From Combretum micranthum (taxonomy: Eukaryota > Streptophyta > Magnoliopsida > Myrtales > Combretaceae): DNA of 64,000 nt. Positions 1-11,760 of this stretch are shown one piece after another. The position numbers were made by a program, and so were the translations under genes. The stretch spans positions 1 to 64,000 of the forward strand of contig JAMXBD010000696.1 in the NCBI GenBank assembly GCA_024138025.1, written 5' to 3'. A model generated the notes under the pieces. The model did not search any database. It was given only the letters and a program-made list of their open reading frames with translations, and was not told the DNA's origin. Position 1 is the stretch's first letter. Every line of letters starts with the position of its first letter.

Positions 1-539
1 CCATGTCGAAAGTAAATATATTAAATATGTTTGATGTGAAAATAAAATTATTTAGGTAGATTATTTAATAAAATAATATAATAATAAGGTATATTACATT
101 AATAAAACTAAAATATTTTTAAAAACTATATCAAAGACAAAGGTAATTAATAACTTATGAGAAAAATGGACTTTAACCAACCATAAATAGTCTAAAATCC
201 GTAAAACACAAGAGGAATATATGATATGATATGATTTCACAAATTCGAAAAAAAATAATTAATAAATACAAGAATAATGTCAAAATTAAGCAAAATACGT
301 GACAGATATACTAAAATTCTAGAAAATGCACCATATATGTGTGAAAACGGCGGATACTACAGTAAAGCATCTAATAATATTACCCCACTGCAATTAAATC
401 AACTAATTTTATAATCCACCAAAAGCCCTACAAATGCTATTCTTCTTTTGCAATTTTTTCTCATAACGCATTCAAGTTCCAAATTACAAACTATTTAAAT
501 TGGGATTTCTTTTAAGGTGGTGTTTTTTTTTTTTTTTAT
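1..539. other. AT-rich intergenic stretch
   Basis: No coding frame, RNA gene or recognisable element is visible. The sequence is very AT-rich and ends in a T run near 520-537. Confidence 0.5.
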
Positions 540-1500
540 ATAGTAAGGTTATTTTAACTAGTCGATCACAAGTAACAAGTGTATCAATCAACCTCAGAGT
601 AGCATTGAGATGATGATACATGTATGGACATCGTAAGAAGAGGCACGAAAGGGGGAACAAACAAACTTAAACTCTCAAGCAAGTGGGCATCACAAAATAT
701 CAAACTAAATAGATTCGGTCCTCATTGATTGATTCTTCATCTTATAGGCATTTGGATCTCTCTTGAGGGTGCTTTAACATGGCTTTTGCATTTCTCCCAA
801 TTTTGACAATATGCAAAATGACATCAAATGAGGAAACAAACTTCTCACTTATAGATATTGAAGGCTAATACTAACTATTTGATAATGTATGGATGCTTGG
901 TTGACATTAAACACTACTAGTGACGGATCGATCATGCCTAAGGATCCAATGGCTAGTATTTATGCCTTCTTTTCTTACATGGGCAAGACTCTAGGTGTGG
1001 TTGAAAGATCTAAAGGCTTTTATTACATAAAAGAAGACTTTATTCTTTTATGAAATAGCTCATCTTTAATACAAAAGAGCTTAAGGTTTATTTGAGTCCA
1101 CATGAGTCATATTGGAGTTAAACAAAGTCCAAATCAAACCAGAAAAAATGTTTTTTCGAGATCACTTTTTGGGCACAAGAAAAATGAAGTAAAGTCGAGA
1201 GTAGAGAAAACCAATTCAATAATTCTTATTCCAAGCCTACCAAACCAGCCCTCCCTAAAACACTTATGTTTGGGTCCTGTTTTCCATACCCCATTACTAG
1301 CTCAAAAGATTAGTCGTCCATGATATTAAATTTGGTCATGGGTCCAATTATTGATATAATCCTCCACACTTTCCAGCTAAGAATTTGGTGGTATATGAAC
1401 CCTCTAATGGTGATTCTGGAAATGATTGGGTGCGGCAGTTATCTAACATTTTAGGTGGTTTTCGTATATAATTTGGTTGAGCCCTCATCCCTTTAAGTAC
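540..1500 (+). repeat. Dispersed repeat, copy A
   Basis: The part around 600-770 is visibly related to 2600-2766, 50730-50910 and 53830-54010, all in the same orientation. Shared words include the GATGATRACATGT-like start, a GAAAGGRGGAA block, an AAACTCAATTTCTCAAGCA-like block and a GTGRGCAT block. The part around 1020-1350 resembles 5015-5310, with a shared CAATACAAAAG and an AATTAAATT..CCAATTATTGATAT-like block. Ends are not defined and no protein is encoded. It could be a solo LTR or a non-autonomous element. Divergence is high, so the copies are old. Confidence 0.4.
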
Positions 1501-2590
1501 TTCATAATCATAGTCTTAATGTATATTTTTCCTAGAATTAATATTGTGCCTTTCATATTTTCAATAATTTTCACAAATGTAGCCTAATTTATGTCAACAT
1601 GTTACTAGGAAAAAACCACAAATTGCAATCCAGTGGTCTTCAAAATTCCCTAAACATTCGTAATATTAACGACAGAACCATGCCAAAATTATAGGTTTCG
1701 TAAATTTTCCCCGTTATAAGGCCACTTTCGTATTAATATAAACTAAAAATGAATAAAATAATGATTTTCTAAAATTTCCTAAAATAATACAATTATTACT
1801 TTATCTCAATATATTGTGCATTTAGCTTTAATCAGGTATTTTTAATGTGAATATGGTGATTTGGCCTTTATTTCACCCATAAACCATTATTTTATAACTA
1901 TTGATTTAATTGAAAATCACTTAAACTAAAACCCATATTTTCCATAATTATTAGTATTGCTTATCACATTTTATTTGATATAAGAGATTTACCATGTTCA
2001 TTTTTTTACTATTTTTATTGTATAAAAGTATTTAGAGGGTTGCTATTAATGATCGACCACATGTGATATGTCTAGGAGGATAATCACTACACAAAAGATA
2101 TGGATGGCGTTATTCTATAATATAATACACCAAGAGTAACTTGAACTGCACTCTTGCTAATTTGATATGACTCATAAATTAACTAAAATGGTTGGTTTGC
2201 CACAATCAATAAGATTGAAAAGAATGGAAGAATCTTACCACAATCAAGAGTTGATTGATAAGAGTAAGGTTTTCTCACAAAGAAAAAAATTTTCACTACT
2301 CATTACAAAACTTGTCATGTTTATAAATAAAGGCCCTTTATATGCTAATAATCTAAATAAGAGCAAAATAGTAATTATTATCAATTCCTAATAAACCTAA
2401 AACAAAGAAGGCTGGCTCCAAGGCTAGCTTTAAGCTTAGCGGCTTCGAAGTAAGCCAACTCTAAGGCAGGCGACTTCGATGGATAATGTTGTCGGTGCAG
2501 ACTTAGGCCCTAGTGTTGCTTCCCTCTCCGCTTCTTGGACAAATCTATCTTGCTCAAAAGATGTATCGGTTATATCATTTGCATCATTAT
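1501..2590. other. Intergenic, no gene seen
   Basis: AT-rich, with only short chance open frames. A small, less AT-rich patch near 2410-2480 contains a repeated GGCTGGCTCCAAGG / GGCAGGCGACTTCGA-like motif but no gene. Confidence 0.4.
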
Positions 2591-2766
2591 CCTCATTAAC
2601 ATGTGATGCACATGAAGATCAATATTGGGGAAGTTTTGACCTCATGACACATAGAAGGATGCCATAGATAAAGACATAGAAGGGTGAAAATTAAACTCAA
2701 ATTCTCATAGCACACATGCGACAATGGATTGAATATGATGTCTTCATTGTCTTCTTAAAGTGTTCT
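2591..2766 (+). repeat. Dispersed repeat, copy B (left part)
   Basis: Homologous to copy C at 50730-50910: both hold a GATCRATATTG..GAAAGTT-like block, ATGACACRTRGA, a GGTGAAAATTAAACTCAAATTCTCATAGC-like block (direct similarity), and end in AAGTGTTCTTG. At that point copy B is broken by the solo LTR and resumes at 4709 with GCTCTTGATTATT, as copy C does without a break. Confidence 0.5.
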
Positions 2767-4708
2767 TGTAATATACAAGTAAATCATTTATAATGAAGGG
2801 TATAAGTGTCAATTGATATAAAATAAAAGGATAATATACTCGAAGTCTAAAGCATTTTGGTGTTTTGATCACATGGCAGAGACATGACAAAGATTAGAAT
2901 TTGACAAACTGTACACCGGCTAGCACGCCGCTAGTATAGGAATCAACACTACTGGTGTACGTATTTGTGGCTTGGGCAGCATTGAGCCAGTGTTAGAATG
3001 AAGAAAATCGATCAGTGTTGTCTACACCACCAACTTATATATGTATGCTATTAGCTTTGGTATGTACACCGCCGACGTACATGCCAGCATACGTGTACAA
3101 CAAAAATGACTCGAGACAAATGGCAAACGGAATGGCTGCTAGCTTTAACGTTTACATCACCAGGCTTTGATTTACACCGCCGAGGTATGTTGTAAAAACT
3201 GCCAGCGTATGTGTGCAGTAATGAAGAGTTGCACAATTTCTTTATATCTATTCTCTTGTTTCCTTCTCCAAAAGCATACCTAAATCTAGAAATCTCCTTG
3301 TAAGTGTTCCTAACAAGCAAGTAGATTTGGGAGATGCGATCCATGTAATTGAATCACTATCTTCACTTTAGGAATTCAAAGAATTATTCTTTTTCTTAGG
3401 GTTTTCTATTGGTTTTGAAGAAGCAATTGAGGAAGAACCCTAGTTTGCTTAGAGATTTGGATTCTTGGTGATCAAGAGGGATTGAGAACCAAATCTAGAT
3501 AAGTTTTATATATTCTTAGTCTTTATGATATCATAGTTATGAGTTTTTGTTGATTTCTGGTCTGTTTGACATTGAATAAAGTTGTAGGGTTTGGAGAATC
3601 TGTTGAGGAGATTGGTTCTTTTAGAGAATTTCTGTATTTCAATTAAGGAGAAATGTATGGATTTATGATTATTTTGGGATTAGGGTTTTAGATGATATTT
3701 GGATTAAAATTATTTTATGGAAAGAGATGTATTGAAATTGTTTTATCTATGTGATCAGGATTTTTGTGGAATTAGAATTCTGCTTCTTAAGATTAATACA
3801 GGTACGACCTTACCTTGCTTGTTGTATGTGTGTATAGGTTTAGAATTGTAAATTGAATTAATTACTATCTGGCTTATAATTGAAAAGTTTGCTACTTATG
3901 CTTGGCTGGTGTTAGTAAAGACCATGCAGAGTGTGATACTAATGCTGACGCCCTGATGATCTATGTGTGAGGGTGTCCGGAGTGGACTTATGCATAGAGA
4001 TGATTTTGGTAAATGAGGAGTCGTGCTAGCTTAATTGTGGTACGCAATAATGTGAGAGGAGTACCCAATATCGCTATATGTATATAAAAGTATTTTATAT
4101 AAAACTTGTTTTTATGGAGTCATGAGTTCTGAGTTTATGACTAGTTGCAAATGGTTCTAAACTGTGTTGTTTGCTAGCTAATCAAAGATAATAAATTATG
4201 CTTGTTATATTAGAATAGGTTGTATGTGATTATGTATGATAAGTGTTCATGCACTTATGTTTGTGGTTTGGCATTTGGCGTATTGGTCGATTTTTCTCAT
4301 TCTTTTATACTTTTTAGGAACAGTAAATATCAATTATTATATGATTTATCTGGATTTGATGTCATTGTGAACTACGAGAAGGATGATAGTGGACCTGATT
4401 ACCTCGCTGACTCTTAGATGATAGCCAAAAGAAGGAATTCATGGATCTTTAAATAGTTTTATGTTTTTTAATAGAAATTTTATATGACTCTTTGAGATGT
4501 TATAAGTTTGGATTATGTTGACAATGGCCTATGCCAACGAGGCTATTTGGATGTTTTATTATTAAGTATTTTAAATAGGTACCCTTTTATATGTAAGTAT
4601 TGGAGATATGTTCTGATTATTTGTGGATTATTGTTTCATAGCCTTAGTGTGTCCATCTAAGTTGAGGACACGTGGTGAGTTATAATGCCATCAGGTTAGG
4701 GCGTTACG
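2767..4708 (+). mobile_element. Solo LTR of Ty3/gypsy (chromovirus/Tekay-like), copy 1
   Basis: A 1942-bp stretch starting TGTAATATA and ending TTAGGGCGTTACG. It matches, in opposite orientation, the element at 15285-17409 along its whole length. Corresponding pieces are the start (TGTAATATA, TTGATATAAAATA), TTTTGATCACATG, a GGTAYGACCTT..CCTTG block (3800 versus 16290), a GTGATACT..GATGATC block (3940 versus 16100) and the end (CCACGTGTCC, TTAGGGCG). Flanks read GTTCT (2762-2766) and GCTCT (4709-4713), a 5-bp target duplication with one mismatch. No internal retroelement genes lie next to it, so it is a solo LTR formed by LTR-LTR recombination. The family assignment comes from the long LTR and the TTAGGGCGTSACA end and is inference. 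Confidence 0.75.
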
Positions 4709-5420
4709 GCTCTTGATTATTCCATTGATATGATCTTCTTGCGAAGTAATTTTAGTAGAGTGACGATGTTTGTGTGAATTTTGTCAGTGCTTCCATTCTT
4801 CCAAATGAGGAGGAAAAGGCTCCTATTAATAGATGTCAATCCTTAATCTTAACCATTGGATGAAGTTGAGATCTACGAACCAGATGAGTTATTGAAAAGA
4901 ACCATTAGACCAATTGAAATGATTGATGATCTAGATTGAAGCCTCCTTTTATTATATAACCCATGGGTTTTGAACTTGGCAATGGGCTTGGTTAAGCTCA
5001 ACTACTAATAAGATGAGACCATCTTCAATACAAAAGAAGCCCACTTCCTTTTAAAATAAACATAGGGTTTATTAAGGGTAAATGGAGTCCTAATTGACTC
5101 AAAATGAACTCTTTTAAGCATATTTTTCATGTTCAAGAAAACCAAATAAGAATGAGCAAGTCAACTAGTTCAGCGATCCCTATTTCGAGTCTACAGGCCA
5201 AATCTCTTTCAACCATCCCTTATTGCATTCAATTTCTTAAGCCTCTTATTAGCTTAACAAATCAATCCATGGAATTAAATTAAGATATAAGCCCAATTAC
5301 TGAAATAGCTCTCTACTATAATATAATTCATTAAACTTTATTGTTTGTTACTATACCTTTGAATTATGGCCTATATCTATTGGGTTTTGATTATATAATT
5401 AAGAATACCAATTTAGTCAT
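4709..5420 (+). repeat. Dispersed repeat, copy B (right part)
   Basis: Continuation of copy B after the solo LTR. 4709-4760 parallels 50895-50930 of copy C. 5010-5310 parallels 1060-1360 of copy A. No coding potential. Confidence 0.4.
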
Positions 5421-7250
5421 ATTAATGTTGGTTCACATAAAAACTATCATTATAAATGAAATTCTGACAAACTAATTTAAGGTTATCTCTTAATAATCTT
5501 TGATTTCATGAAGCTCTAAACCTATTAGTTAGATTGTTTGTACACACACTATGAATGTGATTGCTATGCTCTGCAATAGCCAGGTTTACCTATTTGCTGT
5601 CAACTATTGTGTTTGTTATCAATTGCAATGGTTTAAAATATTGATTTGATCACCTCTAACTTCAATTAAAAATCTATTAGATTCTTAACAACAAACCAAG
5701 AATGGCATCCCAACATTTGGCAATTCTAGATTCTAATATCATTAGATACTAGACATGGGGCAAAAAATGCAAAATTTTGTTTTAACATTACTAAATTGAA
5801 TGACAGGAGAGAAGTCACAACCCAAGTTGGAAACTATCAAGAAATAGTTTAATGGTCTCTAAGAGGAGAAAAGGTCCATTTCACATTGATGGATTTAATT
5901 GAAGACGTTTTTATATGGAACTCCTTAAAATGTGATACCATAGTTTCAAGATCTTCATATGTTGTTGTTTTCTTTATAAATATATTAGATTGCATATGTA
6001 GGAATAAAATACTTATAAGACTAAGTCATCCTCACTATAGAAATAATATAATCAGTTGACATCTTTTAGCATATTACCAATGTATTCCTTTTTAAAAAAA
6101 ATAGTCATGTAGGAATTTACAACATTATTAGACTAAGCACTTTTACCCTTCTTCAATGATCATGCATTAATTCCCGACCTCAACTCAACCTTATGCAACT
6201 CATACTTCCGACACATATGGTCTTTACATCTGCAAGTTATATTAAAGCCAATGAAGGGTTTTGTGTCTCATATGTTTATATCTATTTCTATAATAATCAA
6301 ATAAATCAAGGAAAAATAAATAACAGATTATAGTAAGTGTGAATAAGATAAATAAATATTATTTTTGTATTACTAATAAATATGTAAGAAAAAAACAACT
6401 TTTTGGTTTTTCTTTTTAAGTATACTAGCAAGTGTTGCACCTGCATTGCGTGTACAAATTTAATAATACCAAATCATAGAAAATTGTGGCAAATGAAAAA
6501 TAATTGTAAATAACCCTATTCTTTTATAGCAAAGGAAGTTTTTTATTTAAACTTAAAAAAAAAAAAAAAAAGAAGTAGTAATTTTTTTCCTTTTTTTTTT
6601 TTTTTTTTGCCATAGAAGGTTGAAAAGGAAGTTATATGTGTAATGGAGAGAGTAGTTTTAAAATAAAAATAAAAAAAAAAGGAGTTATGGTTTATGGAAA
6701 CAAATATTAAGTTTTAAGGGCAATATTGTGAATGTCAAATGAAAATTACATAAAAAGACCAAAGACAACAATTGAGCCTCCTCCAGCTTTAATAATATTG
6801 TTATAGCCCAAAAATAATTAAATAACTATACAATTTTCCAATTTTTCCAATACTATGACCTAACAAAAAGAAGTTATTTAAGTCAAAACTAAAAATATAT
6901 TATCCTTATTGATAAAGAATAAATCTTATATTTAAAAAAAAACAAAGAGCTAGACCTTTTCAATGTATTAAATAAGTCATTTATTTATACAAATAATAAT
7001 TTACCATCTTTAAGCACCCATTTTAGGTATGTGGCCTCCGTTGATCTTAAAATAATAAAAAATTCTTATCTACCAAATTTCAAAGTACATGCCACTGTAA
7101 TCAAATTTAGAAATCCTAATTATTCCAAGACACCTGATTAATAATTCACCAAACACCATATTCGCTTTCTCCCTCTCACTCTCTCTCCTTTAGTAATCTT
7201 TTGTGGGAGCAAGTAAAGACCATGATATCATGAGATTCCTCTCTCCCTCT
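5421..7250. other. Intergenic AT-rich region
   Basis: No gene recognised. It contains A and T runs near 6556-6610. Confidence 0.4.
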
Positions 7251-7263
7251 CCCCCCCCCCCCC

Positions 7264-7322
<59 letters not shown>
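7251..7322. repeat. Compound microsatellite C(n)-(CT)n-(TA)n
   Basis: About 24 consecutive C, then about 12 CT/TC units, then about 12 TA units with no interruption. Any open frame across it is a by-product of the repeat. Confidence 0.95.
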
Positions 7323-7323
<1 letters not shown>

Positions 7324-9640
7324 GATATTTGATATAATCGTGGTCTCTTTTCCATCTTCATTAAATATTCTTTTTTTAGATAAATTGTGAAGTTTTACAA
7401 ATAATCATTTTGACTTTCTCTCTTCTTAGCATTCAAGTAAATAAATTTGTCAAAACAATCAAAGGAAGGAATTTCATGTATGGCTATTTCTACAGCCATG
7501 ATGATTTTTTTTTATTGTTCACATTTTTATTTCAATTGAATGATTTATTCAATAATTCAATGTTGTTTTGTAATCATTATTAGTGAATATATTTCTCTTA
7601 ATAGATTGTAAGTACTATACTAGATTCTTTAATGGTGTGTGTTTTAGTGTGATTTGTGTGAAATTTAAAGTTCAATTTTCACTAATATTGATCGAGTTTT
7701 CAAATTTGTACATGTTCTAAACCAACAACTACGGTCTCACATGGCAAGCACACCCATCAAATGTAGCATAGATAATGATTTAGGTTGGTCCCAAGAGAAT
7801 GATTAGCAACTAATATACTCTCAATCTCATTAATTGTCTAGCCAAAGAAAAGTTTTAGAAAAACATAAATAAGAATAAAACTATGCTAAGTTAGAACTAT
7901 TCATAAATGTTTAATGGGTAAAATGAGAAATAAGCCTGTAACTTCTATGAAATAGTAGCTCAGGGTTACTTCACCAATTCCTTATTAGAATGATTTCTTA
8001 AGAACAATAACTTCTTAAAAGCAGTTTGAAATGGTGTGTTTATACGCCAGATTCTCTAATTTAAACTAAAACTTCTCTCGAAGTCAATAGTTCTAGATCT
8101 AGCTAAAACTAGTCATCTAAAGTTTCAATTAGACTCGCAAAAGAATAGGAATCTATTGTTTTGAAAACACAACTCAATGAATTTTAAAAGTAAGCGACAA
8201 AAAATCTTTACCCATTTCTCGGTAAAGGTAGTTAGGATCAACTCCATTAGTAACCACAGATCTATTTAATCTAATGATCTCTCGATCTATTCAATGGATC
8301 GACTCCATTAGTAACCACAGTTGAGTTCAAGTTACTAGTTACAAACACTTAATCAAATTTACTTGAAAGTGCACTTGAAATCAAACTGAATCAGGAATTG
8401 GATTCATAATCCCTAAACTGTAAAATTTATTTCCCCATTGATTTATCAAATAAGCACAAATAAGAAGAAATAAAACAAATTCAAAGGATAAATCAATTAA
8501 TTGCTTAGAACTTCATAGAAATTACAAACATTGGGTTAAATTGATTTTACCCAAAAAATAGAAGAAATTTTCAAGTAAAAATAAATGGAAATCTTTTACC
8601 CAAAAATCCTTCGGAAATCTACTCTACATTAACACTGATTTACACTATTGGTACATATTTTACAATCATGCTTACATGTTTTATAGACTACTAGGCACAA
8701 AAAGCATAGCCATCTTTATTTGACACGTGGCAGATTCGAAAGATCCTTTCTAATAGAACTTGATAACTTTTCACGCACACAAATGAGCTATAAAAACATT
8801 CATCGAGGGTCACGAACTCTATTGGTTAAGGCTTGCATTCGGTAAATCAGGCTCAACTTCAGGAAATTCCTCAGTAAACTGTGCATTTTTGTCCATTGCT
8901 CTATCGAGGGTAAAATTGAGAGAGTCGAGGATCAAATTATTGAGGCTCGAGGTAATTTTGTTGAAGAATTAGTCTGTCAACACAATTGTTGAAGGTCGAG
9001 TTTTGAGGCTGACTTTGAGGCTCGATAATGTATTTTCTTCAGAATGATACTCGATCGCTTCAACTAAAGTCGAGGATCATGTCAATGGCTCACATTTGAT
9101 GCTCGATAGACCAATTTTTTACTGTCTTCTTTCTCTGTTTGGCCTCGACTGTGTCTTTTCAGGGCTTAACTTCTACATTTTTTACTTTAATTGTTGTTTT
9201 TGCTCCAAATCTGAATTAAAACACTTGATTACTCTCTCTTTTTTTATTCTAAGAGCTTCAAAACAACATTTTTTTACAAAAACATAATTTTTGCAGGATT
9301 TTATCAAAAATTCTTAACAAATAATCCTATGAAAAATGTAAAGTAAAAATGACTTATCATTAACTTTTTCATTAGTTTTAATTTAAAGTTTATGTTTTTT
9401 GCCAATGAATTATTGCATGTGTAGAGATTGTCTTGGTTTATATGTTGAATCATGATTTCTATGCTAAAAGGATAGAAACTCAATAGTATATGTCATCAAT
9501 CAAGGTCAAGGCATATCTAGTTTTGTCATGTATAACACTAAAGTGTGATACACTAAGGAAACCTAAAGGATTCATTTATCTAATTCACTTGCTAACTAAT
9601 TTTATATTTTGACATTATTAGTTTATGTTTTGGAAATTTT
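7323..9640. other. Intergenic, decayed repeat DNA
   Basis: No gene recognised. 8236-8322 holds two copies of GATCRACTCCATTAGTAAC about 60 bp apart. 8800-9110 is rich in TCGA-containing words (GAGGCTCGA, GTCGAGG). Both look like fragments of old transposable elements. Confidence 0.35.
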
Positions 9641-10849
9641 AAATGATGCAATGAAAATATAAATTGTACAAAATTTCTACTAGAAAGGCTATTCCCATGA
9701 GCAAGCCAAACATAAAGATAATATCTAATATCATCAATTTCAAAAGTATCCATAAACATACAAGGACATAATAACTATATGTCCAAAAAGAGTTAAAAGT
9801 TGATACAAATCCAGGGCTCGTAGAAAGGCCCAAAAGATTATAAAAGTTTGAAATAAACTAGTGTCTAAATGAAATAAAACATAAGTCTTGACTATAGTCA
9901 CTAAGATCATTCAAAAGCTCCTCGAGTCTGTCTCGTACGCTAAATCATCATAATACTCAACTATAGTCACTAAGATCGTTCAAAACTCCTCGAATTTGTC
10001 TCGTACCCTAAATCATCATAATACTCACTATATAATCATCTGTTCCGAAAAACAATAAGACTAAGTCAAAGCATAGTACACAATAACACAAACATATGCA
10101 ATATAACACACATGCCTAAACTATATGCAATGTGATATTCAACAGTGTATATTTATTATTTAAGGAAATTCAAACAATACAGGAGCATGCACACTCTGGA
10201 CAACAAGCCATGGGAACCTAGGGGCCCTAAGTAGCAACAATTGTAGTAAGAATAGATTAAGACAAGCTGATTACCTTAATCTCCTAGAGAAACATTCTAT
10301 GTAATAGCCTCGTTTAGAGTTCACAGCCATTACGCATCTCTACTTATGTCAGTCCATAATACAATGTTGTTCAACTAGTCCTATAAACATGAACCAGACT
10401 ATATTACTTCTCTTCGAGCTTAAGTATACGTTATCCCAATACCATTTGCTCTATCAGCTACTCGTTAAGCCATCAATGGTGGCCTAAGCATCTAACTACC
10501 GTGATGGCATCACCTAGTAAGGTTATTGCTTCTTCCCATATTTAAACAACAAACGCACAAACAACACATCTAATTATTAGGTCATCTTTAAGTTAAGTCC
10601 ATTTGAGAATGCCTACCCTAAGCAATCAACACACATGTCACTGTGTACCTGATATCGAAATGGTAGACAATAAAGGATCGCATAAGATAATAGATCAATT
10701 GGATATATATCAAGAAAGATTAATTTGTATAAGAATTGAGTATGATAACTAATGATTCAAGGCATATTGATTGATCAATTAATATAAGGCCTCATATAGT
10801 ACAAGACCTTTGGGTTTTAATTGAGTTGAATCTATTTAAGGTTGTTGCA
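9641..10849 (-). repeat. Possible degenerate gypsy LTR fragment
   Basis: The block around 10035-10110 (CTGTTCCGAAAAA, then AGTACAC..ACACAAACATATGCAA) resembles 15755-15830 inside the solo LTR at 15285-17409, where CTGAAAAAGAAAGG is followed by AGTACGCCAGTCACAAACAA and ATATGCAAAT. That suggests a diverged relative of the same LTR family in the same orientation. Borders were not found. Confidence 0.3.
9892..10028 (+). repeat. Tandem duplication, about 69 bp x 2
   Basis: 9892-9960 and 9961-10028 are near-identical: both start CTATAGTCACTAAGATC and end CATCATAATACTCA, with about seven differences by eye. Confidence 0.9.
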
Positions 10850-11020
10850 TGAGCTAATTCCATGGGTAGAGATTGGCCCCAACAAACACAAAAGAGCAGT
10901 TAGAGGTACACCAAAAGGTGTCCGGTGTGGCCATTCTGATCCTTAAGTCAATCAGTAAGTTCTTCCTTATCAAAAGAATATCTGTAAAAACTCTCGCTCC
11001 CCTCACAATAGAGGGAAGGG

Positions 11021-11030
11021 TTATTTATAG
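11021..11030 (-). promoter_or_regulatory. TATA box, minus strand (LTR promoter)
   Basis: Reads CTATAAATAA on the minus strand. About 30 bp further on come CCTCTATTGTGAGGGGAGCG-like sequence and then the CCGGACACC block, as expected for an LTR promoter. Confidence 0.45.
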
Positions 11031-11750
11031 TTCGGCCAAGCTCTACTAAATCCTTTTTGTAATGGTGAATTTTCACCTAGTAGATGTCTTGGCATCCGAG
11101 GTGACAGGTTACCCAAGCTGAGACAAGGATCCATGGAGGTTAAAGGGAGTAGGGTCCGAAGTCGAGCTCCTCAACTCTCTTTACAACCAAGGTAGCAGCG
11201 GGTTCAATTGCCTTTGTTAGGATGTGGCTCCGAGGTATAACTCACCGTGAGTCCTTTACGTATCGGGCCATAATATTTCTCTTGGGCTCTTCGGTATGTG
11301 TACAGACGATGGTAGCTGAGTGGGCCCTGACCTATTTTCTACCGTCAACACTTATCCACCCCTACTCTCTTTGTGAGGGAACAAAGAGAGTACGTAACCT
11401 TTTCTTAGCCCATAAGGTCGACTTGTCAAGTTGGTCCACTCTTCATTTAAGTTACATCCCCCTCATCTTTGTGAGATGGTCTATCCTAGAGATTGTTTGA
11501 ATTCATGATGAGTTATTACGAACTGGGAGTTTTAGAGCTTGGTTTATTTTAGGAGGAGTAGTACTTGCTAACTTAAGGTTGCGTAGCTTTTCTATGGAGT
11601 TTTCAAATATGATAAGGCAAGGCATTTGTAACAATAATTCCTGACATTTAGCAGCTATGATTGACAGCCATGATATCATCGTGGTGCTTTAGTCATTGAG
11701 GCTCGTTCCCATCCCGAGGGGTCAATATCACTACGTCTCCCCTCAGTCTC

Positions 11751-11760
11751 CTATAAATAC
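11751..11760 (+). promoter_or_regulatory. TATA box, plus strand, for the antisense ORF
   Basis: CTATAAATAC lies 112 bp before the ATG at 11872, leaving room for a short 5' leader. It points opposite to pol and to the minus-strand TATA box at 11021-11030. Confidence 0.5.

Noticed and set aside
7176..7361. Minus-strand open frame with Tyr-Ile, Arg-Glu and poly-Gly runs
   Set aside because: It is the translation of the compound microsatellite at 7251-7322.
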